Positions 1 through 11,238 of a stretch of 64,000 nt of DNA are shown piece after piece (position 1 is the stretch's first letter; each line of letters begins with the position of its first letter). The DNA lies in contig JAVLUZ010000411.1 in the NCBI GenBank assembly GCA_036768485.1, positions 69,424-133,423 of the forward strand, in the 5' to 3' direction. The stretch is from Mermis nigrescens. Its lineage: Eukaryota; Nematoda; Enoplea; Mermithida; Mermithidae. The notes beneath the pieces were generated by a model, which was not told the DNA's origin, ran no database searches, and saw only the letters and a program-made list of their open reading frames with translations. Position numbers and translations under genes: made by a program.

Positions 1-21
1 AAGATTATGCCTTTTGCAGCT

Positions 22-50
22 TACCTACATACCTACCTACCTACCTACCA
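22..50. repeat. (ACCT)n microsatellite
   Basis: Short run of tandem ACCT/TACC units at the left edge of the window. Ordinary simple repeat. Confidence 0.8.
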
Positions 51-1090
51 CAGTAACATCATTGTTGTTCCAATAAAGTTTATTGCTGTAAGACATTAGC
101 TCTTATTCAATTTACAAAATTGCATTGCACTCATTTACATTGAAGATTTTGTATCACTCATTGTCCGGTTCTCTATCTTCTTGCATTCTGGCTCCTTTTC
201 GATTTTCAGTGTAACATGAATGATTTTGAAGAAAAAACATAAAATTCGAGAAAACTGAAGGGAACTGATCTGTTAAACACATTTCATCAAAAAGAGCATG
301 AAATTTTATGTATGTCTATGAGTAAAAATTTGAACTGCATTAGATCAGTCAAAGATCAGAGATCAAAAAGCGCAAAAATTGCATATTTTCCAATATGGCG
401 GCCTACATGGCAGCAATATCGATTTTTTCTTAAAACTTGTGTATGTCATGCAAATGAATATTCAGTGCAATGCGCTTTCTAAGCACATTCCAAAATGCTC
501 TCAAACACGAAATAATGTAAAGTAGGTCAAGAGATATAGATTAAAACGTCATTTTTCCAATATGGCTGCCTCCATGTTAAAAATTTGTATTGAGCAAATC
601 TAAAGAACGAGAAACTTCTGTTTAAAAAAAATTATTGTACAACAAAGCTTGTTCAAAGAGGCAACTATTTTGCTACTGTCGGGCATTCTACCTACAATGT
701 GTGCATAATGATAGCAGTAGCAATTTTTCGTCATTGTCATGCTACAAAAGTATAATATTTTGACATTTTTGAAATTTTTTTTCACAAAATAGTTGCGCCC
801 TAAGTTTTTCTATCAGAAAAACTTTACTTTTTCAAAAATAGTTCAAATGGATCTTGAGATTTGCTCAAAAAACCTAAAAGGTATGAACCACTTTTTTCAG
901 GTGTCAACAATCACATACACTTTTATTATGCACTGCAAGCGGATTACTGTATTCTCAGTGCTCAATTTGCATGTATTTGAAAGCTCTTTCAAAAACTGAT
1001 TCGAAAGTGCATTTAATCATTATATATGACTACCTGGGTCAAGCACAGTAGACCATAAAGAGCAAATTTTACATGTTTTGGTGAAAATGA
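51..1090. repeat. dispersed repeat with CCAATATGGCNGCC motifs
   Basis: No convincing gene. The motif CCAATATGGC(G/T)GCC occurs at 390 and 557, about 170 bases apart, with AAGCACATT between them. The same arrangement recurs near 24,554-24,710 inside the LTR retrotransposon, so this is a dispersed repeat family. Short open frames here have no recognisable content. Confidence 0.45.
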
Positions 1091-1132
1091 TGTGGACCTG
1101 AAATGGATACATAGAGTACATGAAAAAATTTT

Positions 1133-1256
1133 GCGGGCGGGCGGGGCGGGCCTAATTTCTGTAACATTACTGGCGGGGCGGGGCGGGTCTAAGGAGATGC
1201 GGGGCGGGGCGGGGCGGGCTTTATTTCTTTCTTGGCGGGGCGGGGCGGGTCAAAAA
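1133..1256 (+). repeat. G-run (GGCGGGGCGGGG) minisatellite
   Basis: Four blocks of GGGGCGGGGCGGG-type sequence separated by 15-25 bases of ordinary AT-rich DNA. Each block has several runs of three or more G, so G-quadruplex formation on the + strand is possible. The open frame across it is a by-product of the repeat. Confidence 0.7.
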
Positions 1257-1431
1257 ATTTCGGCCTGCGCAGGGCTCTGACCCCAATCTAGAACTGTTCA
1301 GAAAAGGAAATTGTATAAAACAATTAGCAATATAAATTTCGGGCTTATTAGCTCAGAAAAGTGCTAAATAATGAATCTATAGTCTAAATATTTCACATAA
1401 CTCTGAGTACCTACCTATAAATCTTAATTTT

Positions 1432-1505
1432 TATCGACAGTTAGCTGACATCCAATCAATGCTTTAATCGCGATCTGTCGGGGATGTTTCACATTACGCC
1501 CAACA
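1432..1505. repeat. fragment of the 'CTGTTTCACACAAC' MITE family
   Basis: Contains the family's internal CGACAGTTAGCTGACA, AATCGCGATCTGTCGGGGAT and a trailing TTTCACATTAC. Fuller copies lie at 60,318-60,505 and 61,622-61,790. Confidence 0.5.
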
Positions 1506-1563
1506 TGTGTAAAATATACTAAAATCATGCGCTTCAAGAATTTTCTTCGTTTTTCCATCGAGG

Positions 1564-2244
1564 AACTGTGATAATAATCAAAAAGCTGTTTACAGACTAA
1601 ATGGGGAAATTATTTCTAGTGATCCGTTTGTCCGTGATTTAGGAGTTTTGATTCCTCGAAATTTAAAATTTAAGGAACATTATAATTCTTTGATTAAAAA
1701 AGCTTTCTTTAGATGTATTTTAATACGCAAATCATTTTTTTCGCGTGATAAAGGTAATCTTGTTAAAGCTTATAGTTGTTATGTTAGACCTTTATTAGAG
1801 TATTGTTGCAGTGTATGGAACCCCTCTTATCTTAGGGATATAGATAGATTGGAAGCTGTTCAACGTAGATTCACTAAATATATTTTTGGCTATAATAATA
1901 TTCTTTCTTACGAGGATCGTTTAACACAACTTAAATTGTGCAGACTTGAATTAAGACGCTTGCAGATTTGTCTGTGTATGATGTATCAAATTATTTGTCA
2001 TAAATCATGTTTGGAAGCTGATGATTTTTTTGTATTTAATCATAATATTACCCGTAGCATTAATAGATTTAAATTAGTCATACCTATTGTACATTCTAAT
2101 TTAGAAAAGTTTGATTTCTTTTACAAATACATCGCAGTTTGGAACGATCTTCCTGACTTCATTGTTTCTTCCCCTAACCTAAACATATTTAAATCTAGAT
2201 TAGCAAACTTTGATTTATCTAGATATCTTGTGGGGCGCGCGTAA
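1564..2244 (+). pseudogene. 5'-truncated non-LTR retrotransposon (LINE), C-terminal end of reverse transcriptase ORF
   Basis: An open frame of about 226 codons ends at TAA 2,242-2,244. It has no start of its own: the frame is already open at 1,564, so the copy is 5'-truncated, as is usual for LINEs. The sequence has the post-catalytic RT region typical of Jockey/CR1-like elements: YVRPLLEYCCSVWNPSYL, then DIDRLEAVQRRFTKYIFG. The catalytic FADD box lies further upstream and is missing. The C-terminus (FKSRLANFDLSRYL) matches the usual end of this ORF. A 3' UTR and a TTTC-rich tail follow, to about 2,366. The frame is intact, suggesting a fairly recent insertion, but the copy is dead because the N-terminal part is absent. 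Confidence 0.85.
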
Positions 2245-2366
2245 AACTTGTCATTCCATTGACTCGCATGTCCCTTTACTAATTCGTAATTGCATTTATT
2301 ATATATCTTGTCATTTTGTATTTTAACAGTTGGTATTAGTAATAAAATTTCTTTCTTTCTTTCTTC
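2245..2366 (+). other. LINE 3' UTR and CTTT-rich tail
   Basis: Follows the RT stop codon. It ends in AATAAAATTTC and then (TTTC)n, like the simple-sequence tails that mark LINE 3' ends. Confidence 0.6.
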
Positions 2367-2877
2367 TTCTAAAAGATATTCGTTCCTTCAAAATCTTGAG
2401 ACTAGTCCTCCGTTTTCCACTCAGCTGCATGCATAAGCATGTGTGCAAGTGCCTCCCCGGTGGAAAATTTAGAATCAAAGGTCCGTCCCCGAGACACCTC
2501 CTCAATTCAGATACCTATGCAAAATTTAGTATTGCAGGCTGGGTGGGACCCAGCCACAAAAACAGACTTGTGAATTTCCCTGATATTTTTGAGTAGTAGA
2601 CCGTAGTAGACCACAAAAAATTTTGAGTAACAAAAAAATTGTTTTGTAATATAGCACGAAACGGTCCATCCAGACAAAAAACGGTCTAACCAGACATGCA
2701 CGTGGGGAATCCTGACCCGCTGGAATGGAAAACTTTGCGGGGAAAATGAGGCAAAACGAAGGCCAAAAGTATAGATGGAAATCGAAAATTTTCCTCAAGC
2801 GCTTCAGATTGATCAGAAACTGTGTAATAGATAACGTAGTTTTAACGCGTAAGCCGAGGGTTACAATTAAACATATA
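2367..2877. other. repeat-derived sequence without a gene
   Basis: Between about 2,690 and 2,830 it has the pattern GGGGAAAATGAGGCAAAA ... GATCAGAAACTGTG, which recurs at 6,820-6,870 and repeatedly in palindrome B (49,490-50,010). From about 2,850 it carries the left half of the CTGTTTCACACAAC MITE, cut by the next element. Confidence 0.5.
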
Positions 2878-3048
2878 CTAGCAAAGAAAATTGCTCCGAT
2901 GGAACAAAAAAGATGAATATACTTGGAATTGTGGATTATTAAGGATGTAAAAGGAGGGGACTAGGAAAAATCTACCTAAAGTCGCAAAATCTGCTAAAAA
3001 TCACACTTTCTCTAAGCAACGCTAAAAATCGAAGTGTATTCTGCGGCC
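2878..3048 (-). repeat. 171-bp inverted repeat at the Helitron-like 3' end, outer copy
   Basis: Starts CTAGCAAAGAAAA and ends CTGCGGCC. It pairs with 3,464-3,634 in inverted orientation with only a few mismatches. Both copies have CTAG at their outer ends next to TA, so the 757-bp unit could alternatively be a TA-flanked foldback MITE. Confidence 0.8.
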
Positions 3049-3463
3049 AACAGATTAAAATAAATATTTAAACAAGAAATAATTGAAAAAGCAGCATATT
3101 AGCTATGCAGTAGCTATGGGAAATGATGTTGAGTAAACTAAGTCTTTCTAAGCCAATTAAATGAATGGGTTAAAACAGTAGGAAACGCCTAAGTTGACTT
3201 GAAACAGACTAAATGTAGGTACACCAGCATGCCCTTAACCATTGTGTGCACTAATCAATCGGCCCCTGCTTTGCTTGCTTTAATGCTCTAAACAAAATAA
3301 AACAACTTTAAATACAATATCACTTAGTTTTCTATCAATCGGGATACGAAGCTAGTCAGCGTTGCTACTTGCCAGCAATTAAAAAAAAATAATCATTACA
3401 GATTTCGTTTATACACTCTTATCTGAAACTTTGAAAATTATTTAAAAAAGACACTTTTTTAGA

Positions 3464-3634
3464 GGCCGCAGAATATACTTCGATTTTTTGCGTTGCTCAG
3501 AGAAAGTGTGATTTTTAGCAGATTTTGCGACTTTAGGTAGATTTTTTCTAGTCCCCTCCTTTTACAACCTTAATAATCCACAATTCCAAGTATATTCATC
3601 TTTTTTGTTCCATCGGAGCATTTTTCTTTGCTAG
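3464..3634 (+). repeat. 171-bp inverted repeat, inner copy
   Basis: Inverted partner of 2,878-3,048. The same pair, at the same spacing, is present in copy 2 (31,869-32,039 and 32,460-32,628). Confidence 0.8.
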
Positions 3635-6572
3635 TACACTACTTTTAATTAGCGTGATTTCAGTAAATCAGTCAGTAAACACATACAGTAACATGCCACA
3701 ATAATGACAACAGTCCAAGAACGCGGAAAACAATATTGTTCTTAACATCAGCATTATCCTCTTTAAACAAGACAACCTTACATTATTTAAACAGATCAAA
3801 GTTTTTCAGCAAAAACTCAAAAACTTTACGCAAATATCAAGTGTAAGTAACACTAACGCTCCAGATTTGGAAGAAGGAAAATAAATTTGTAGCATAAACT
3901 ACATATTAACAACAAATGATTAGTGCAAACTTTACACAACTACTAGGTGTAAAGAAAACTAACAGTCAGATTCCCAATTCTGATTTTACGTAGAACATTT
4001 TGCAAAAAAATTAAGCTTCCGCAAGGCTCTAGAACTAAAGTTTATATGCAGAGTAAATCTTACACAACCACAGAGTGTAAAGAAGATTTTTGTCGGATTC
4101 GTAATTCTAATATTACTCAGATATTACGATAAAGATTTATGAAAAAATTGAGTCTCTACAATAAACCGAGAACAAATAAACATCAGTTGCAAACTACTTT
4201 ACACCACTGTTGAGTGTAAGCAAACGACGCTCAACTAGCGTCCATTTGATTCAGGTACATTTTAGACTTCCGAAAAAGTAAAGCATCTACAAGGCTCTAG
4301 AACTAAAGTTAATATGCAGTGTAAACTTTTACACAACCACAGAGTGTTAAAGAAAATTTCAGTCGAATACGTAATTCTGATATTACTCTGATATCACGAT
4401 CAACATTTATGAAAAAAATTAAGTCTCCACAATGGCCCGAGGACAAACAAATATCACATGTAAACCACTTTACACCACTGTTGTGCGCAAACAAACTGGC
4501 GTATCACATTTGGTTTCTGGTTCATTTCTAGACTTGAGATTATGTCCAGACTCATAACCCAGAACTTGACAGAAAAAACAAGACAGGAACACGTTCAACT
4601 CCCCCATTTTTTTGACTTTACTCCTCCCGAAAAAGCTAAATATTGATGTAAACAAACGCCATTCGCTGTGACGCGTACCCCTTAGAAAGTACTTTATTTG
4701 TATCCTATTCGACCTCGCCCGACTTCTGAACAGAGAAAGTGGCAAGCTAAAAGTGGACAAACACGTATTTTCCACTGTCCACCACATTGTAAACTTTTAA
4801 AATCTGAACCTAACGCCCCATTGAATGTAAATGAATTCGGTTCGTGTCAGTTTGTTGCCCTTTGATTGTAGTACATTTGTATGTGCCAAACTTATGTTCC
4901 GCAAAATATTTGATATGATTTACCAATCAAAATACGAAAAAAACCCTGTTTTTTCGCCCATTTAACACCTCATATTTCGAATTTTACACCCCATAAACAA
5001 CTCCATATTACGTTTTTCTGAACGCGGCTTGCTTCGACGTGTAGCCATTAGAAGTTACCTTATTTCTATTCTATTCAATTCATCCCAACTCATAACCGGA
5101 AAAGTTAGCAGATAAATCTTGCACAAAATCTGTTTTTTACTCATCCACTAGAGTGTACAGTTTAAAACCCTGGTACTAACTGCGTATTGATTGTAGAAAA
5201 GTATGCTGGTAAGCACAGAGATAGCCTTTGATCCGTAGTACATTTCGGTAAAAAAATTTCCTAAAACTCATAACCGCAGTTGTTGGCAGACATAAACAAG
5301 TCGAAAATTCGGCCAAAATGTGTCTAACCCCAGATTTTCGCACTCTTTACACTCCCATTTGAGTACTGAGGCGAAATTCAAAAAACAAAAAGTGTTATTT
5401 GCAGGAACCTAAATAGATATATGAGTCAAATGAAGTGCATGGTTTTGCCAAAGAATTAAAAAAATGAAAAAAGTCAGCATTCAGAAGATTCGAACCCATC
5501 ATTCTTTGTTTAATACCGCATCCGAAAACTGAGTTGTCAACCACTGCGCCAACTCGACATATCAGCAAATTTCAGCTTAATTATCTTATCTTGAAAAATA
5601 TTCATCATTCTACTGAAGTTTAAGAATAGCGCGTTTATGATGAAAAAATAATAATTTATTAAAGACGTGTCAAAAACCTCTGAAATACGGAAAATCTGAT
5701 CAAAAATATGCAATACGGAGTTATCTATCGGCATTAGAAAATAGATGAAGGTATAATTCAAAGTTCACCTCTTCATACCTCAAAAAACACTGGCTTTAGA
5801 AAAGTTTAAAGGTCAGATTCGTTATTCTGATTTTACGGAGAACATTTAAAAAAAATTCATCATCCACGACTCTCTGGGCGCAAAAATGCTTCTCGGTGTA
5901 AACTTTACACTTGTGCTAATACCGCAATAGTGGGTGTCTAGAAACAAAATAAAGTGGGATCTGTAACGCTAAGGTCAGGGCACCTCTTAAGCATAATTAG
6001 CATGTTCCGCCTACTTAGCGGAGTAGTTGAAGAAATATCGTTTTTCGTCTCGAAACCTTTACACTAAAACGATCACAGATCAAGAAATATTGCGTTATAA
6101 GAAAAGAAAAAATTCGGTTTTGAGATTTTGCAACCCTCTACATCATAAAACCGATTGGACTGCAGAGAAACCAAAATTGAGTTAGATAAGCTGTAGGACA
6201 CGCAAAGAGTAAAAAACACGTATACTTTACACTTTTGTGCAACAACCATTGAGTGTAATGAAATATCAAGGTCAGATTCGTAATCTACAGCTAGGGGCAA
6301 CATTTAAAAAAAATTGGCCCTCCGCGAATTATTTGATTTTTCGGTTTACACTTTACACGCTCATTGCTGACTCAGTATTGAGTGTAAACAAAAAAAGAAG
6401 ACGGGCATCGAATTTTTCAATTATCCATCGATCAAAAAAACTGCACCTCCCAAGTGTGTGCCGTTGTTGCTGGGAGGGGGGGGCACAAATTTCGCACTCG
6501 CTGTGATAAACATACATATAAGAAAAAGGATGGCCAAGTATATTATAGGTAGCGCTATCGCGCTACCTATGA

Positions 6573-6662
6573 TCAGATCAATGCTACATATAATCGCAAT
6601 CTGTCAGCTTATTGTCGGGGATAGTTTTAATATTTGTGACCGAAGTTGTGTGAAACAGACTA
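6573..6662. repeat. right half of a CTGTTTCACACAAC MITE split by the Helitron-like element
   Basis: Reads TCAGATCAATGCTACATATA...GACCGAAGTTGTGTG followed by AAACAGACTAG, matching the right half of the full copy at 61,622-61,790. The left half ends at 2,877. Confidence 0.7.
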
Positions 6663-7502
6663 GATTTCTGGGTCAGTTTGGCCCAAAAAGCTCAATCTTT
6701 GACCCCCGCAGCCAGACCGGCTGACCCATAAATCGACCATGCTGTGCACCTACATATGATCCTGACCAGATGTGCACGGGGGTCCTGAGTCTCCCCTCTA
6801 GAACAGCAAATTTTGTCAGGAAAATGAGGCAAAAATAGATGAAAATTGACCAGGAACTGTAATAACATGGCTTTAACCCTCCGTTCACCGTGTCCTATGC
6901 CCGAGGCATAATGAATCACTTTCGTGGCATTTTTTTCTGTTCTACTTTATCCATGTGTCCAAAACTTTGTATAGCCTCGTTTTGGCTTCAGTTACATCGC
7001 TTTTAATGGTTTAGCTCGAAGAGGAGTATAGAGTAGTGAGAAATAGGCATTTTTTGGCCTATTTACAGTAACATCACATAAAACTCAAGATGGGAAAATA
7101 AGGATCTAAGGAAATTTAGTGGTTTATTCCTTTCCAGCTCTTTAAACGCATCCCCTGGACGTGTTTCAACAGAAATCTACTTTTTCTTGTTTCTGCATAA
7201 TGTCCAACAGGCGCCTATTCTTATGCATTGTGATACTTTTTTAATTATACCTTTCAAAAATAAATTTTACAGAAAATAACATTCACATTCAGAAAGACCA
7301 TAAAAATTGCATCAAATGAAAGTAATAGCTGTCAGAGAATGTTAAGAAAGCATAGCTCAATATGCAATAGGATTGTATATGCCACGATGATGCACTTCGA
7401 CTGCAAAAACATGATGCTAAACGGAGGGTTAATGCTGTTTAAGATAATTTCGGATCAAACCGGCTCAACTCCATCGACAACGCTGTGCATCTATGGTCCT
7501 GA
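6663..7502. other. no gene seen; repeat fragments
   Basis: A segment around 6,770-6,880 resembles the GAGGCAAAA...CAGGAACTGT pattern also seen at 2.7 kb and in palindrome B. The rest has no feature I can support. Confidence 0.4.
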
Positions 7503-7750
7503 CCACACCTGGGCGGGGGGGGGGGGGTGTGGGGGGTATGCACCCCCAGAAACCAAAATATCCCCCCCCAGAATTCAATTTTTGAAATTTTTTTTCGTTT
7601 TTTCCGCAATTTTTTGATGCCAATGGATAGTGCTTGATGAGAAACGTCGAAAAATAGTGTTTTTATCGCCATACCACCATTTTTAAGGCCATTTCTCGAC
7701 CTTCAAAAAAATCTTGCGCCCCCCCCAGAATTTTCTGGCTGCCCACGTGG
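7503..7750 (-). repeat. G/C-run MITE family copy 1
   Basis: Consensus of the family on the + strand: ACGTGGGCAGCACCAAAATT, a run of G, then TCAAAGGTCAAAAATGGCC, CACTATCCATTGGCATC, TTGAATTCTGGGGG, GGGTGCATACCCCC and CCCACGCCCAGGTGTGG. This copy is inverted and holds a run of more than ten G. Other copies: 8,576, 11,971, 12,718, 38,498, 59,226, 59,499, 61,951 and 63,331. Confidence 0.8.
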
Positions 7751-8081
7751 TCCCTGACCCTCCTCCAAGGATGGAACTTTGCTCCAAAAATGTCTCAAGT
7801 CGACCAGAAACTGTGTAACCCAGAAAAGCTGAATTCTTGACGCCCCAGAGCGGCCATGCTGTGCACCTACGTATGATCCAGACCATCAAACCCACATCCC
7901 TTCTGGTTTAATCGACAAAAGGCATTTCACCGATGCAAAACAAGAATGAGTAATTTTCCATCCTTTCTTTAAATATTTCATTATCTAAAAAAATTATCTG
8001 CTAAGCAACGCGCAATTTAATTCCACCATCTTCACAATGACAACGGACGTAACAAGAACAATTAAGAATGAATGTTCGATT
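7751..8081. other. RpL5 3' flank / possible 3' UTR
   Basis: Downstream of the RpL5 stop codon on the minus strand. An ATTAAA-type poly(A) signal may lie near 8,016. Otherwise repeat fragments, including another GATCCAGACC/GTGCACC stretch resembling 6,740. Confidence 0.35.
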
Positions 8082-8193
8082 TTATGCTTCCATTGGGGTT
8101 TCTTCGTTAGAAGCCATTTTCCGCTGTAAATATGCTTTCTTCTGGCGTATTCGATTATCACGTTCCTTCTTCGTCAATTTCTTGCGATTCCAC
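8082..8193 (-). CDS. RpL5: ribosomal protein L5, terminal coding exon
   Basis: Last exon of the 60S ribosomal protein uL18 (RpL5), which carries 5S rRNA into the large subunit. It follows a CTGCAG acceptor and encodes RWNRKKLTKKERDNRIRQKK, then a short acidic tail ending EEAx-type (ETPMEA) and TAA at 8,084-8,082. The tryptophan in KRWNR and the basic QKKA stretch are the conserved C-terminal signature of eukaryotic L5. The arginine codon before W is split between this exon and the previous one (CG|G). Frame and splice sites are intact. Confidence 0.9.
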
Positions 8194-9087
8194 CTGCAGC
8201 ATATTAACATATGCATGAGTATTTATGTAAATGAAGGCAGGTAATTTACATTAAAATATCGTTCCATGTAAATAGTGCATAAGATTTTGAACAAAGTTCA
8301 ACCAGTTTAATTTTTTTAATTCGATATGATTCACTCGCTCCGACATACATAACAGCGCTGGAAGATATATAGAAATAAATACCTATTAACTCGGATAGTA
8401 AGCACACTCAGTTAGTAAACAAGAAACCCCTTGGTTCCCTCACAAAGTGTTTATTTAAGGGATAAAAAAGCTACTACGTACTCGTACCTTCTTTCAATAG
8501 TTCTAACTAGTGGACTACGTGCGAACTTAATGTACCATACATGTAACAGGAGGGAATGGGGGCATAGGTGGGCAGCACCGAAATTCTGGGGAGAGAGGTG
8601 AAAAAATTGGGGGGGGGTAAAAAAAGCAAAAATTTCACAAATTGAATTCTTGGGGGGGTTATTCTGATTTCTAGGGGAGATTCCAACTCCTGAGGGGTGC
8701 ATACCCGCTAAACCCCGTACGCCCACGTGTAGATGGGGCCCCACCCAAAGACGGACGTCCCTCATCAGCCCCCAAAGCCAGGAAATTTTTGACCCATATC
8801 TCGATTTTTCGCAAAAAATTGAATTTTTAGGCGTTTTTTAAACTAAAAATTAGAAGCTGATTTATCCCCCACCTTTAGATGGCCGTGATCCCACCAAATT
8901 TTGAGCCATTACATGTATGCAATAAACGGATAAGTTAAGTGAAAGTTCTTTTAACGATTCACTCAAATCCCATCAACGCAAGATTCCTTCGATGTAAGGA
9001 ATGTAAAGTACCGAAATTATCGTCGCGAAAACTGCATTTGCATACATAAGAGTAAAGAGAAAAGGATTTAAATCAACAATTAATTAC
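8194..9087 (-). other. RpL5 intron with a MITE insertion
   Basis: Donor is GTAATT at 9,087 on the minus strand and acceptor CTGCAG at 8,194. It contains a G/C-run MITE copy at 8,576-8,730; the rest is AT-rich with no further exon seen. Confidence 0.75.
8576..8730 (+). repeat. G/C-run MITE family, internally deleted copy
   Basis: Keeps both ends (GGTGGGCAGCACCGAAATTC and TACGCCCACGTGT) but lacks the CACTATCCATTGGCATC core. Confidence 0.75.
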
Positions 9088-9185
9088 CGTTTCTGTTCGC
9101 CTTCCTTCTTCTCCGGTCTTTGTTTTACATCGGCCTCCGGATTCGAACGAATGGCAGCATGTGCTTTCTTGTACATCGATTCGAT
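9088..9185 (-). CDS. RpL5: ribosomal protein L5, penultimate coding exon
   Basis: A 98-bp exon between a TTTTAG acceptor and a CG|GTAATT donor on the minus strand. It encodes IESMYKKAHAAIRSNPEADV followed by a lysine-rich stretch (KQRPEKKEGEQKR). MYKKAHAAIR is an invariant L5 motif. It joins in frame to the exon at 11,239 (TPES|IES) and to the exon at 8,193 (KR|WNR). Confidence 0.92.
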
Positions 9186-11238
9186 CTAAAACAAGTCAAC
9201 GCGATTTTCAAAAACATGCTTATTTAAAAAATTTGAGCTGTACAAGTCGCACAGTTCGGTCGAATCAGCGCCAGACTTTTCTTAACCCCAAAATTCAGAA
9301 CATTTGGCCCCCCCCCCCCCCCGAATTTTCGAAAAAATTACGTTTTTGGCCAAAAATTGGAGGTCACATTCACCGCCCCTCACCCAAAACTTGCCGAGGA
9401 CCCCCACCCAAAATTTCGAGCCGTTACATAAATGTTTAGGACAAACAAATATTTTTGAGAAATACTGTAAAGCGCAGTCAGTCGCTCGAATCTTCATGAA
9501 TTGCACTAAAACATTTGCTTTAGATTTAGCATGCATTTGATTATTAGCAGAAGTATGGAAGTGATGTAGTTCACAGACGAGCCAATCACCATCGAATTTC
9601 TATCTTTATTTATCAAAAGTTAATTATCGGCACAGTAATTTGATATTTGTGTAAATAATCTTTTGGATTCTAACAAAACAAAATGCATAAATTAATAAGA
9701 CCATAAACATTCTAAAAACTGCTTTACACATTTATATACAAATCGCAAGTAAAGAGAAGATAAATTACAATCATACAGAAAAATTGAAACTATAATAGAT
9801 TAAATGACAGGAATTGCAATAAAATAATAGATTGGTACATAACATGTAAATCATAACAATAACAATTAATTAAATAAATTAAATTTAATCAATTAATTAA
9901 ATTAACCCAGTAATTAAATATGTAAATTTCTACTAATAACGTCAGAAATAACAGCGTTAGCGCCTTGCTTTTTCTTAAAAACTTACTAAGTAGGTAAAAA
10001 ACAGGGAAAATCATTCCCGAAATTAATGGCATTTGGATACAAAGAGTCAAAAACTGCAGCTTTTAAAAAGTACATACCGCACATAAACTTTAAAAGTTTC
10101 CACCGTCCGCGATTCTCTATGTAAATCGTAGAAAACATCTTGGTTTAAGAGCTTTATCGATTCTTCAGTTCAAAGATGCCAAGTTTTTTTGACGTTTTGC
10201 GCCTAACAAATATTTTTAACTACATTTTTTGGATTTAATTGAAATTGTGTCAAAAATGATTAGAAAATTTTTGCTTACGTCCCGCAGAATTCCCATGTTG
10301 CGCATATGATAGGCGTTACGAAACAGTTTCAATACTGGACACCAGCCCGAAAAGAACTATGAAACCCGATCTGTGAATTTGAAAAAAATGACTCAGGGCC
10401 GTACGGGGCCGGTGGGTAGCTTGGCCAAAAACATTTAAAGGCAAGATATAGCGCCGAAAGATGGAAAACTGTATATCTTAGCCACCAAATCTTCAATTTT
10501 CTTTCTATAATCTTGCTTCAAAGCGCGACCGAAAAAACGACACTTTTTATAGCCTTTCGCGTGGAGAAATTTTTTCCCTCGAAAGATATAAATTTTATCA
10601 TCTTAATGGATGTATAGCAAATCGGAAAATGCGACTTTTACTAGGTATCTTAATTAAGTTTCCAAAATATAAACCAATTTACATTAGGTCCACTCTCCCC
10701 TCCCCATTGGCCGAATCCTGAATACGGGTCTGTTTCAGCGTTTTTTGTACAAGGTCCGTTTGTATGTGTACAAAGATGGTCCCTAAAAGCCTTTGTACAT
10801 TTTGTGCACACAAATTTCGGGTACTATAATATGGTACAATGTGATTTTAGTGTGATAAAAAACAGGGTTGTTCGACCTTTGGTAGTGTATTTTGGCTAAT
10901 TTCTGGGTTTCTGAGGGCGAAAATTACTAATAATCGTCGAGAAACGGCGCAAGAGCCGAATAATTTGACATTTTTCCTTTCAAAATGCAATTTATGACAT
11001 AAAGATAAATTGAACGCATAATTACTCATTTCGGCGTTGAGCGCGGGATATTTTGAATTTCTAACTTTTTTTGCAGTTATTAGTATCTTCCCAAAAATCT
11101 TTGCACATGTACTAGTCCCCAAAAGTCTTTGTACATCAGGAAAAATCTTTGCCGAATACAAAAAACACTGGTCTGTTTCCACTCAAAATACCCAGTTTTC
11201 TAAAATAATATATACGTAAGCGATCCACGAAAACTAAC
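9186..11238 (-). other. RpL5 intron with repeats
   Basis: Donor GTTAGT at 11,238. It holds a poly-C-containing repeat near 9,300-9,430, an AT-rich low-complexity stretch at 9,840-9,905 (AATTAATTAAAT units) and the 'TGTACAAAG' repeat at 10,737-11,165. No other coding sequence seen. Confidence 0.7.
10737..11165 (+). repeat. TGTACAAAG repeat, copy 1 (inverted partner at 11,577)
   Basis: Reads TTTTTTGTACAAGGTCC ... GGTACTATAATATGGTACAA ... GGTAGTGTATTTTGGCTAAT ... and ends in TCTTTGTACATCAGG. The same sequence appears reversed at 11,577-11,965, and its start recurs at 63,809-64,000. Its end repeats the TGTACAAAGA motif several times. Confidence 0.75.

Larger units (their letters stand above)
2878..6572 (-). 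mobile_element. Helitron-like non-autonomous element, copy 1 (3.7 kb)
   Basis: On the minus strand it begins TCATAGGTAGCGC and ends TTTGCTAG, i.e. 5'-TC...CTAG-3'. It sits between A and T without a target duplication, as Helitrons do. The edges are set by two independent copies: here it splits a CTGTTTCACACAAC MITE (left half to 2,877, right half from 6,573), and at 31,869 it splits an F-box gene. An 8-bp-arm hairpin (GGTAGCGC/GCGCTACC) lies just inside the 5' end. No Rep/helicase ORF is visible; open frames inside have no recognisable domain. The interior is packed with TTTACAC...GTGTAAA motif pairs in degenerate tandem units. The usual GC-rich hairpin about 10 nt before CTRR is weak (AGCAA/TTGCT only), which is the main caveat. 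Confidence 0.65.

Noticed and set aside
2878..3634. Reading the 757-bp foldback unit as a stand-alone TA-flanked mariner-type MITE
   Set aside because: Both copies share the left edge and the far right edge of the 3.7 kb unit, and empty sites fit the larger unit. Kept as an alternative only.
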